Positions 42,424 through 52,200 of a stretch of DNA of 64,000 bases are shown piece after piece. A program made the translations under genes and the position numbers. The notes below the pieces were generated by a model. The model searched no databases. It saw only the letters and a list, made by a program, of their open reading frames with translations, and was not told the origin of the DNA. Each line of letters opens with the position of its first letter. Positions within the stretch are counted from its first letter, which is position 1. This stretch comes from Propionibacteriaceae bacterium AM104-82 (GTDB lineage: Bacteria; Actinomycetota; Actinomycetes; Propionibacteriales; Propionibacteriaceae), in the NCBI GenBank assembly GCA_027658995.1, contig JAQDQK010000008.1, forward strand, positions 1 through 64,000, given 5' to 3'.

Positions 42424-44126
42424 TCGAGGGCGTCAAGCAGCAGAAGTGGTGGGGCTGGGGCGAGGACGGCCTTGCCTACCGCTACGAGGACAAGCCCAAG
42501 TTCCCGGCCTTCGTGCAGAAGATGGTCGGCATCGACGTGACGCGCCCCGTCAAGCCGATCCCGCCGTTCTCCTCGCTCAACGTGCCCGCCTCGCAGTTGA
42601 GCGACGACCTGCACGCAAAGTTCGACGAGATCCTCGGCGCCAAGTACGTGCAGACCGACGACGAGACGCGCGTCGTGCACGCCTACGGCAAGGGCGTGCG
42701 TGACCTGATCCGGATCCGCAAGGGCGACCTCGGCCGCATCCCCGACGTCGTGCTCTACCCAGGCTCGCAGGAGGAGGTCGAGAAGCTCCTCGACGCCGCC
42801 GTCGCGGCCGACGCCGTGGTCATCCCGTTCGGTGGCGGCTCGAACATCGTCGCCTCGCTCGAGGCCGAGCCGGGCGAGACCCGTCAGGTCATCTCGGTGA
42901 ACATGGGTCGCCTCAACAAGGTGCTGGAGATCGACGAGGTCTCCGGGCTCGCGCACATCCAGGCGGGCGTGTTCGGCCCCGACATGGAGGACCAGCTCAA
43001 CGCCCGCGGCTGGACGATGGGGCACCACCCCGACTCGTTCGTGTGGTCGACGCTCGGCGGCTGGATCGCCACCCGCAGTTCCGGCATGCAGTCGGACAAG
43101 TACGGCGACATCGCCGACATCTGCCGCGGCCTGACCATGGTGATGCCCGGCCAGGTGCTTTCGCTGCGCCCGCTGCCGTCGTCGTCGTCGGGTCCCAGCG
43201 TCCGCGAGATGGTGCTCGGCTCGGAGGGCCGCCTCGGCATCATCACCTCGGCGTGGGTCAACGTGCACCGCATCCCCGAGGTCCGCGAACTGCAGGCCTA
43301 CTTCTTCCCGACCTACGAGGACGGCCTGAAGGCGTGCGAGCAGATCGTCGCCTCGGACGCCGCCGTCATGATGGCGCGCGTGTCCGACCCGATCGAGACG
43401 CAGTACATCATGGCCAACGGCAAGAAGTCGGGGCGCGTGTCGTCGTTGGCGAACAAGGCCATCCAGCGGATCATGCTGCAGAAGGGCTGGGACCTCGAGA
43501 ACATCGCGATGAGCTTCATCGGGTTTGAGGGCAGCGCCAACCACGTCCGCTACGAGAAGGGCCTGGTCGGCAAGATCGTCAAGGAGAACGGCGGTCTCGG
43601 CGTCGGCAAGGGTCCCGGCACGCTGTACGACCAGAAGAAGTACGACACGCCCTACATCCGCGACTTCATGCTCGACCGCGGACTGATCTGCGACGTGTCG
43701 GAGACGACGACGCCGTGGGCGCACGCCGCCGAGATCCACTCGGTGATCATCGAGCGTTTCCAGCAGGCCATGGACGACCTGGGCGTGCGGGGCGTGGTGT
43801 TCTGCCACCTCAGCCACTCGTACCACTCGGGCGCCTGCCAGTACTTCACGTTCGCGATCGCCGACGACTCCGACCACCAGGAGGAGACCTACGACGTCGC
43901 CAAGCGGGTCATCCAGCAGGGCTTCATGGACTTCCACGGCACGGTGTCGCACCACCACGGCGTCGGCGAGGAGCACAGCCCGTGGCTCGAGCAGGACATC
44001 TCCCCCGCTGGCGTGTTCATCCAGCGCAAGCTGTTCGAGGGCGTCGACCCCGGCAACAACCTGAACCCGGGCAAGATCATCCACGACGGTCGCCCGGGGA
44101 TCTCGTCGAACTCGAAGGACGCGTAG
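42420..44126 (+). CDS. FAD-binding oxidase, alkyl-DHAP synthase (AGPS) homologue
   Basis: A 568-residue VAO/PCMH flavoprotein matching alkyldihydroxyacetone-phosphate synthase, which swaps the acyl chain of acyl-DHAP for a fatty alcohol to make the ether bond. Supporting segments are KWWGWGEDGLAYRY at the N-terminus, VIPFGGGSNIVASLE (FAD loop, near residue 138) and HHPDSFVWSTLGGWIATRSS with GMQSDKYGDI. SHSYHSGACQYFTFAI and GTVSHHHGVGEEHSPWL follow; the latter is the AGPS catalytic His triplet, near residue 511. Actinobacterial homologues exist, and some may be glycolate-oxidase-like, so biochemical assignment is not certain. It is last in the SDR-PlsC-AGPS set. Confidence 0.85.
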   Translation: MIEGVKQQKWWGWGEDGLAYRYEDKPKFPAFVQKMVGIDVTRPVKPIPPFSSLNVPASQLSDDLHAKFDEILGAKYVQTDDETRVVHAYGKGVRDLIRIRKGDLGRIPDVVLYPGSQEEVEKLLDAAVAADAVVIPFGGGSNIVASLEAEPGETRQVISVNMGRLNKVLEIDEVSGLAHIQAGVFGPDMEDQLNARGWTMGHHPDSFVWSTLGGWIATRSSGMQSDKYGDIADICRGLTMVMPGQVLSLRPLPSSSSGPSVREMVLGSEGRLGIITSAWVNVHRIPEVRELQAYFFPTYEDGLKACEQIVASDAAVMMARVSDPIETQYIMANGKKSGRVSSLANKAIQRIMLQKGWDLENIAMSFIGFEGSANHVRYEKGLVGKIVKENGGLGVGKGPGTLYDQKKYDTPYIRDFMLDRGLICDVSETTTPWAHAAEIHSVIIERFQQAMDDLGVRGVVFCHLSHSYHSGACQYFTFAIADDSDHQEETYDVAKRVIQQGFMDFHGTVSHHHGVGEEHSPWLEQDISPAGVFIQRKLFEGVDPGNNLNPGKIIHDGRPGISSNSKDA

Positions 44127-44139
44127 GTCGGGTGGTACC

Positions 44140-44219
44140 TTGAGCATGTTTGGTTGCTCGTTGCGCTGTGGAACGTTAAAACGGGCCTTTGGCGCAAACG
44201 ACTTACCAAACATGCTCAA
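44140..44219. repeat. 80-bp element with inverted-repeat ends, copy 2
   Basis: The ends are TTGAGCATGTTTGGT (44140-44154) and ACCAAACATGCTCAA (44205-44219), identical to copy 1 at 21698-21777. The total length is the same, 80 bp. The paired arms extend further here: TTGCTCGTTGCGC opposite GGCGCAAACGACTT. The middle of the element differs from copy 1. It lies 13 bp after the AGPS-like stop and about 60 bp before yaaA, so it could also serve as a terminator. Confidence 0.8.
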
Positions 44220-44292
44220 GTCACGACCCGCGCCGAGCGCCGGGGACCGGCGAGCGGGCAGGGCATCGTCGGGGCCATCTAGACTCTGAGGC

Positions 44293-45063
44293 ATGCTCAC
44301 CGTGCTCTCGCCCGCGAAGTCCCTCGACTACGAGTCGAAACTGCCGACCCGCAAGCACTCGGAGCCGAGGCTGCTCGGCCAGTCCGACGGGCTCATCGAG
44401 ATCATGCGGACCAAGACGCCCGCCGACATCTCGCAACTGATGCATATCTCCGACGACCTCGCGCACCTGAATGCGACCCGCTACGCGCAGTGGTCGCGCG
44501 AGCACACGCCGAGGAACGCCCGCCAGGCGGTCCTCGCGTTCAACGGCGACGTCTACCAGGGCATGCAGGCCTACGACTTCGACGCGCGCGACTTCACCGA
44601 CGCTCAGAAGACCCTGCGGATCCTGTCGGGGCTCTACGGGCTGCTGCGCCCCCTCGACCTGATCGAGCCCTACCGCCTCGAGATGGGCACCAAGCTCGCC
44701 TCAAGCCGAGGTCGCACGCTGTACGACTGGTGGGGGACGCAGGTCACGGACCTGCTCGCGAAGGATCTTGAGGCCTCCCCCGGGTCGCCGGTGCTGGTGA
44801 ACCTGGCGAGCAACGAGTACTCGAAGGTGATCGACCGGCGCCGGCTCGGCGCCCGCGTCGTGTCGCCCCGCTTCGAGGATCGCGACAAGAACGGCGAGCC
44901 CCGCATCGTGAGCTTCTTCGCGAAGCGCGCCCGCGGCTCGATGGCCGGCTGGATTGTGCGCAACCGGGTCCGCTCGGCCGCCAAACTCGCCGACTTCGAC
45001 GTCGACGGTTACGCCTACGACGAGGCCCGCTCCAGCAAGGACGAGCCGGTCTTCGTCCGCTGA
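44293..45063 (+). CDS. yaaA: Peroxide stress protein YaaA (UPF0246)
   Basis: A 256-residue YaaA protein, known in E. coli to lower free iron and limit oxidative DNA damage during peroxide stress. It starts MLTVLSPAKSLDYESKLP and contains AVLAFNGDVYQGMQAYDF, LRILSGLYGLLRPLDLIEPY, RLEMGTKLAS and VLVNLASNEYSKVI, which are family hallmarks. TAGACT at 44280-44285 ends 7 nt before the ATG, so the mRNA is probably leaderless. Family length is normal. Confidence 0.94.
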   Translation: MLTVLSPAKSLDYESKLPTRKHSEPRLLGQSDGLIEIMRTKTPADISQLMHISDDLAHLNATRYAQWSREHTPRNARQAVLAFNGDVYQGMQAYDFDARDFTDAQKTLRILSGLYGLLRPLDLIEPYRLEMGTKLASSRGRTLYDWWGTQVTDLLAKDLEASPGSPVLVNLASNEYSKVIDRRRLGARVVSPRFEDRDKNGEPRIVSFFAKRARGSMAGWIVRNRVRSAAKLADFDVDGYAYDEARSSKDEPVFVR

Positions 45064-45860
45064 CGACCGGCGGCTGAGCCGCGCCAAGGCGCTAAGCGCC
45101 ACCAAGTGCATCTCAACAGCCACACGCAGGGACCTGGCCCAAGGACTCTGGGCATCTCACGGGGTTTCGACCGATGCCGGCCGCTCTGACCGCGGGTTGA
45201 GCCGCGCCAAGGCGCGCAGCGCCGCAACGCCCGCCGACCGCGGGTTGAGCCGCGCCAAGGCGCGAAGCGCCGCAACGCGCGTCGAAACCAACCAACCCGC
45301 GCCCGCGCAGGGACCCGACCCAGGACCCCGGACACCTCACGAAGGTTTCGACCGATGTCGACCGCTCCGCGCCCGACATGGCTCAACCAGCAGTCATGGG
45401 TTGAGCTGCGCCAAGGCGCGCAGCGCCGCAACGCCCGCCGACCGCGGGTTGAGCCGCGCCAAGGCGCGAAGCGCCGCAACGCGCGTCGAAACCAACCCGA
45501 GCCCGCGCACAGACCCGACCCCAAGGACCCCGGACACCTCACGAAGGTTTCGACCGATGTCGACCGCTCCGCGCTCGACATGGCTCAACCAGCAGACCAC
45601 CGGTCGAGCCGCGCCAAGGCGCGTAGCGCCGCAACGCCCGCCGACCGCGGGTTGAGCCGCGCCAAGGCGCGCAGCGCCGCGACGCGCGTCGAAACCAACC
45701 GACCCCGTCCACAGACCCGATCCCAAGACGCTGGGGCTCTCACGAGGTTTCGACCGATGTCGGCCGCTCCGCGCCCGCCATGGCTCAACCAACGGGGATT
45801 TCGATCGATGCCAGCCGCTCCGCGCCCGCCACGGCTCATCCAGCGTCTACCAGCGGGCAC
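45064..45860. repeat. 800-bp compound repeat array with ~200-bp period
   Basis: No gene is visible. A ~200-bp composite unit is repeated. Each unit has a GGTTTCGACCGATG hairpin element (starting 45344, 45546 and 45746), followed by two reverse-orientation elements reading GGTTGAGCCGCGCCAAGGCG, one truncated and one complete. The GATG hairpins use different but still paired arms: ATGTCG with CGACAT, and ATGTCGA with TCGACAT. Reading frames across the array (up to about 230 codons) come from the repeats. Confidence 0.85.
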
Positions 45861-45864
45861 AGAA

Positions 45865-45899
45865 AAGGGGACGAGCGGCGCTTGCCGTCTCGTCCCCTT
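45865..45899 (-). terminator. Terminator downstream of the first low-complexity membrane gene
   Basis: AAGGGGACGAG pairs with CTCGTCCCCTT. The stem continues as CGGC with GCCG after a one-base bulge. On the minus strand the stem is followed by TTTTCT. It lies 10 bp past the stop of the 45909-46454 gene and marks the end of the repeat array. Confidence 0.85.
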
Positions 45900-45908
45900 C
45901 TCAGCGTG

Positions 45909-46454
45909 TCACATGCCGACAGCGAAGATGATGCCGAACATCACCACGTACAGCAGGATGATCAGCGACCACATCACGATCCAGATGATCGAGAACACCT
46001 TGCCGAGCGTGTAGCCGGTCTTCAACTGGCCGCCCCACTCATAGGGTGCGCCCGCCTCGATCTCCTTCTTCGCCTGAGCGCCCATGTACCAGGCGACGAA
46101 CGAGGTGATCGAGGTGAAGATGCCCACGATGGCCATGATGAACACCATCTGCGACTGCGGGTGGTCCATCTTGGCGTAGCCGTAGGGCTGCTGCTGGTAG
46201 GGCTGCACTCCATAGCCGGGCTGCTGCTGGCCGTAGCCGGGCTGCTGCTGTCCGTAGCCGTAGTTGGGGGCCTGCTGACCGTAGTTCGACGCCTGACCGT
46301 AGTCGGGCTGTCCGTAACCGTAGTTGGGTGACTGCTGCCCGGTCGGGGCCCCGTAACTGGACGACTGCGACGGCTCTGCGTAGCCGGAGGGCTGGGAGTA
46401 CGGGTCCGCACTTCCGGGCTGTTCGCCGGGACGGAAGTCGGGTTGTTCACTCAT
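45909..46454 (-). CDS. Low-complexity N-terminus, two-TM membrane protein (paralogue 1)
   Basis: A 181-residue protein. Residues ~1-95 are Gly/Tyr/Gln/Pro-rich with repeated NYGYGQ and QQQPGYGQQ units. The C-terminal ~85 residues hold one helix (MVFIMAIVGIFTSITSFVAWYM), the motif AWYMGAQAKKEIEAGAPYEW, GYTLGKVFSI, and a second helix ending IFAVGM. This resembles DUF4190-like small membrane domains. Two paralogues with the same C-terminal pattern lie next to it. The N-terminal region looks disordered and prion-like. Function is unknown. Confidence 0.78.
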   Translation of the reverse strand: MSEQPDFRPGEQPGSADPYSQPSGYAEPSQSSSYGAPTGQQSPNYGYGQPDYGQASNYGQQAPNYGYGQQQPGYGQQQPGYGVQPYQQQPYGYAKMDHPQSQMVFIMAIVGIFTSITSFVAWYMGAQAKKEIEAGAPYEWGGQLKTGYTLGKVFSIIWIVMWSLIILLYVVMFGIIFAVGM

Positions 46455-46521
46455 GGTCGGGCCCCTTTCCGAGGATCGATTTCCAGTCTCTCACACGCCG
46501 GGTTTGCCCAAGCGTGACGAC

Positions 46522-46547
46522 GGGCCGGACGCCTCGGCGTCCGGCCC
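46522..46547 (-). terminator. Terminator of the second low-complexity membrane gene
   Basis: A perfect 11-bp stem, GGGCCGGACGC with GCGTCCGGCCC, closes the tetraloop CTCG. It is 17 bp beyond the stop of the 46565-46969 gene. Each of the two neighbouring paralogues therefore has its own hairpin. Confidence 0.8.
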
Positions 46548-46564
46548 ATCGTTGCGTGTAGGGG

Positions 46565-46969
46565 TCAGCCGCCGTAGGTGGAGGCAGCGCCAAGGCCCGC
46601 GACAACCGCGATGATCGCGATGATGATGTAGAGAACGATCACACAGATGTAGATGATCGAGAAGACCTTGCCCAGCATGTAGCCGGTCTTCAGCTTGGTG
46701 CCCTCCCAGGCGTAGGGAGCGCCAGCGGCGATCTCCTTCTTGGCCTGGCCACCCATGTACCAGGCGATGAACGCACAGACGCCGACGAAGATGCCGACGA
46801 TGCCGAGGATGAACACGGTCTGGGTCTGGGGGTGCTCCTGACCGCCCATGCCGGCTGCACCGTAGGCGGGGGGCTGCTGGCCGTAGCCGGGCTGCGGCTG
46901 ACCGTAGTCCTGGCCGTAGTTCGGCGACTGCTGCGGATCGGGCTGGCCGTAGCCACCAGGCTGAGTCAT
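46565..46969 (-). CDS. Low-complexity N-terminus, two-TM membrane protein (paralogue 2)
   Basis: A 134-residue paralogue of the neighbouring genes. The N-terminal ~50 residues are GYGQP/Q-rich (QSPNYGQDYGQPQPGYGQQ). The helix VFILGIVGIFVGVCAFIAWY runs into AWYMGGQAKKEIAAGAPYAW, then GYMLGKVFSIIYICVIVLYI and a Gly-rich end. It shares the WYMG-x-x-AKKEI-x-x-GAPY core exactly with paralogue 1. The two-helix hairpin with a short basic loop suggests cytoplasmic-membrane location; the role is unknown. Confidence 0.78.
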   Translation of the reverse strand: MTQPGGYGQPDPQQSPNYGQDYGQPQPGYGQQPPAYGAAGMGGQEHPQTQTVFILGIVGIFVGVCAFIAWYMGGQAKKEIAAGAPYAWEGTKLKTGYMLGKVFSIIYICVIVLYIIIAIIAVVAGLGAASTYGG

Positions 46970-47055
46970 GTCTTCTCCTATATTCTCACGACACTTGCGT
47001 GACGATTCTGGATCATGACGGGGTCAACTAGCAATAGCCGCTTCCCAATCGGCTA

Positions 47056-47913
47056 TTAGCCGAACATGATCCCCAGCATCATGAGCCCGAAGAAGAGCGT
47101 CCCGATAACCGAGTAGATGATCCCCACGACATAGCCGAACTGGGCCAGCCCGGAGAGTCGGTACGGTGCCCCGCGGGCGATCTCCTTCTTGGCCTTTGCG
47201 CCCATGTACCAGGCGATCGGGGCCGTCACCCAGATGGCGAAGCTGGCGAGGCCGAGGACCCCCACCGTGGTGCTCGACGGATGCTCAGGGAAGACCGGAC
47301 CGTAGCTGTAGGGGTACGGCTGCAGCGGATACGGCTGCTGATAAGGCACGACGTGCGGATGGTAGCCGTAGCCGTAGTTCTGCGGCCGCATGGGCACCAT
47401 CGGATGCGGCATGGGCTGCGGCCGAGACTGCAGGTTGACCGGTGTCGGCCCGGGATCCTGGTACCCCGCCTCCACGACGGGTGCAGGGGTCGGCGTGACG
47501 TAACCCTCGTCGTAGACGCTCGGCTCGGCTGGCTCATCGTCCAGCGACTCATAGGCGGACGAGAAATCCGGCCCCGCCGTCGAGGAATCGGGCCCGGACG
47601 TCGAGAAGTCAGGACCCGACGTCGAGAAATCAGGACCCGAGGTCGAAACAGCGCCCGACGTCGAGGAATCAGGACCCGACGTCGTCTCGACGGAGGCTTC
47701 TTGCCACTCGGCGGCGACGTCTAGGGCCCGGCCCTCCTCGGCGGGCTCGGGGGTGTCGAAGTGTTCCGGTTCTGCGGCCCTGGCGGGGCGCGTCGGCTCG
47801 GCCTGGGGCGCCGTCGGATCGGAGTCGGCTGGCGACGCTGACGTCTCGTATCCCGGCGTCAGATAGTTCGGCTCATACGACTCATGTTCGCGGTCGAACG
47901 GCGACGAGGACAT
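47056..47913 (-). CDS. Long low-complexity N-terminus, two-TM membrane protein (paralogue 3)
   Basis: A 285-residue member of the same local family. Residues ~1-195 are disordered. They include an acidic Pro/Thr-rich part, a run of seven-residue repeats of the type TSGPDFS (about five copies, near residues 78-110) and a Pro/Tyr/Gln-rich part. The C-terminal ~80 residues carry AIWVTAPIAWYMGAKAKKEI, ARGAPYRLSGLAQFGYVVGI and a final helix. The ATG at 47913 follows an AGGAGG site 5 nt upstream; the frame opens at 47961 but overlaps the ppdK terminator. Function is unknown. Confidence 0.78.
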   Translation of the reverse strand: MSSSPFDREHESYEPNYLTPGYETSASPADSDPTAPQAEPTRPARAAEPEHFDTPEPAEEGRALDVAAEWQEASVETTSGPDSSTSGAVSTSGPDFSTSGPDFSTSGPDSSTAGPDFSSAYESLDDEPAEPSVYDEGYVTPTPAPVVEAGYQDPGPTPVNLQSRPQPMPHPMVPMRPQNYGYGYHPHVVPYQQPYPLQPYPYSYGPVFPEHPSSTTVGVLGLASFAIWVTAPIAWYMGAKAKKEIARGAPYRLSGLAQFGYVVGIIYSVIGTLFFGLMMLGIMFG

Positions 47914-47953
47914 CTCCACCTCCTGTTTGGCGTTCACCCCAGTGTAGGCAGAT

Positions 47954-47988
47954 GCCCGCACACCCTCGTCAGACGAGGGTGTGCGGGC
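47954..47988 (-). terminator. Terminator of ppdK
   Basis: A perfect 15-bp stem, GCCCGCACACCCTCG with CGAGGGTGTGCGGGC, closes a 5-nt loop 6 bp beyond the ppdK stop codon. It separates ppdK from the low-complexity gene on the same strand. The very long uninterrupted pairing makes it one of the clearest hairpins of the window. Confidence 0.85.
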
Positions 47989-47994
47989 GGCTCG

Positions 47995-50643
<2,649 letters not shown>

Positions 50644-50675
50644 GGTGGGGAAATCTCCTTTGACTGCCCAGGTTG

Positions 50676-50706
50676 AAGGACAACTTCGTCCTTTTCTCAA
50701 AGCCTA
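50676..50706 (-). promoter_or_regulatory. ppdK promoter with an 18-bp inverted repeat at the start site
   Basis: On the minus strand, TAGGCT at 50706-50701 is a likely -10. The predicted transcription start falls next to a perfect inverted repeat, AAGGAC-6 nt-GTCCTT (50676-50693). It could be a repressor site or a 5' hairpin. The AAAGGAG ribosome site lies between it and the ATG at 50643. No regulator can be assigned. Confidence 0.5.
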
Positions 50707-51231
50707 GCCCCCATGGCGCGGGCGCGAGGGTCGGGGATCGTTAGAAGCAAACGCACCACGCAACCGCGCGCCGGGTCGGACGGTGAGGGCGTGCGGAAGG
50801 TTCGGGGAGGCTCCGACTGACGCTGGCATGGACGCAATGCCGCTGCTCGTCAAGGAGATCACGCCGCAGTTCGCCTGGCCGACGCTCGTCGTGCATTTTC
50901 CGGCTTCGGTGCGTCATGCGCCACCGTTCCGCGGCGTGTCTCGCGGCGAGACACGGATCCTGCTCCAGTCCCCTGCACCCTGGCACGGCTGCATTCAGTG
51001 GCGCGCTTGGCATCGTCGCAGGGGATTCCGGGAGGAAGCCGCCGGCATCGATCTGGCATCCATCCCGAAGGCCCAGCAAGCCGTAGCCCCGCGCCACGTA
51101 CCCGGCGCGCAGGTCGCCGTCGGCCGCCTGCGAAGTCGGCCGCCAGCAAAGTCGGCTGCGTCGACTCCTTGACGAGAACGAGCCTGTGATCGCGCGTCGG
51201 CTCCGGGTTCGGCGCTCGAACGTCCTCGCGG
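50707..51231. other. Unassigned 525-bp gap between ppdK and its regulator gene
   Basis: I see no supportable gene here. A plus-strand frame at 50783-51172 (129 codons) and antisense frames exist, but none has a ribosome site, a -10 box or recognisable motifs. The gap does not carry the hairpin repeat family that fills other gaps. It could be a decayed gene or an unannotated RNA. It should also carry any independent ppdK upstream control. Confidence 0.4.
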
Positions 51232-52113
51232 CTACGGACGCCAGGAATCCCCGGCCCGCACGACGCCCGGTGGGCGGCGCAGCCGGGCTCCGACCTTCTT
51301 GGCGCGCTCGTCGACGATGTCGATGATCCGCGACGCCGCCTCCTCCAGCGCGACACCGGTCGTGTCGATGATGGGCGCCCCCAACCTGCGGTGGACCTTT
51401 GCGATCTCGTCGAGTTCGTCGTAGATCTTGACGAGGTCGGCGTAGCCGTCCTTGGTGCCGAAGCCGCCCATGCCGCGCACCCGCTCGCCGCGGATCTTCA
51501 GAAGCCGCTCCGCGTCCATGGTGAGCCCGATTATGCGCCACCTGTCGATCGTGAACAGCTCGGGCGGCGGCGCGATCCCAGGCACCAGCGGCACGTTGAC
51601 GGCCTTGTAGCCGAGGTAGCCGAGGTAGATCGACAGGGGCGTCTTGCCGGAGCGGGAGGGGCCGACGAGGCAGATGTCGGCCTCGTGTAGCGCTCCGGGC
51701 ATCGCGCCGTCGTCGTTGCGGACGGCGAAGTCGATGGCCGACATCCGCACGAAGTACTCGGCCTCGACGCCGGGCGCGCGCATCGCGACCTGGTCGGCCT
51801 CGATGCCTGAGATCTGCTCCAGGGCGTGCATGGCGTCGGTCATCAGGTCGGCGACGGGGATGCGGGCGTCGCGGCAGAAGTTGCGCACCAGGTCGGCCAG
51901 TTCCTCGTTGACGAGGGTGTAGAAGACGGCGACGGGGTTGCCGGAGTCGCGCACCTCCTCAAGGGCCAGGATCAGCGCCTTGGTCGAGTTCATCTTCCTG
52001 TGCCGCACGATGGTGAACTCGCGCGACGGGAACTGCGCCACGGCGGCCCGGGCGATCCTGGCCGCGGTCTCGCCGGTCGAGTCGGCGATGATGTGGATTT
52101 CGAGGGCTGACAT
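51232..52113 (-). CDS. ppsR: Pyruvate phosphate dikinase regulatory protein (bifunctional kinase/phosphorylase)
   Basis: A 293-residue DUF299/PSRP-family protein. Known members phosphorylate the active-site Thr of PPDK (or PEP synthetase) with ADP and remove it with phosphate. It begins LEIHIIADSTGETAARIARA and contains the P-loop VGPSRSGKTPLSIYLGYLGYKAVNVPLVPG, the diagnostic block. TAGAGT (minus strand, 52125-52120) ends 6 nt before the ATG, so the mRNA is probably leaderless. ppdK lies 588 bp downstream on the same strand. The two form a control pair. Confidence 0.95.
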   Translation of the reverse strand: MSALEIHIIADSTGETAARIARAAVAQFPSREFTIVRHRKMNSTKALILALEEVRDSGNPVAVFYTLVNEELADLVRNFCRDARIPVADLMTDAMHALEQISGIEADQVAMRAPGVEAEYFVRMSAIDFAVRNDDGAMPGALHEADICLVGPSRSGKTPLSIYLGYLGYKAVNVPLVPGIAPPPELFTIDRWRIIGLTMDAERLLKIRGERVRGMGGFGTKDGYADLVKIYDELDEIAKVHRRLGAPIIDTTGVALEEAASRIIDIVDERAKKVGARLRRPPGVVRAGDSWRP

Positions 52114-52200
52114 GGCCTCACTCTAGGGGCGGCGTCCTCAGGGACCGCGGGCAGGTCCTGCCATCACTCACGGTCGACGCTCGTCGCGGTCCACCGCGCC

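Noticed and set aside
42219..44300. 693-codon open frame antisense to the AGPS homologue
   Set aside because: This is a shadow frame that even crosses the 80-bp palindromic element; there is no supporting motif.
50783..51172. 129-codon plus-strand frame between ppdK and ppsR
   Set aside because: There is no ribosome site, promoter box, recognisable domain or neighbour support. I kept the gap as unassigned.
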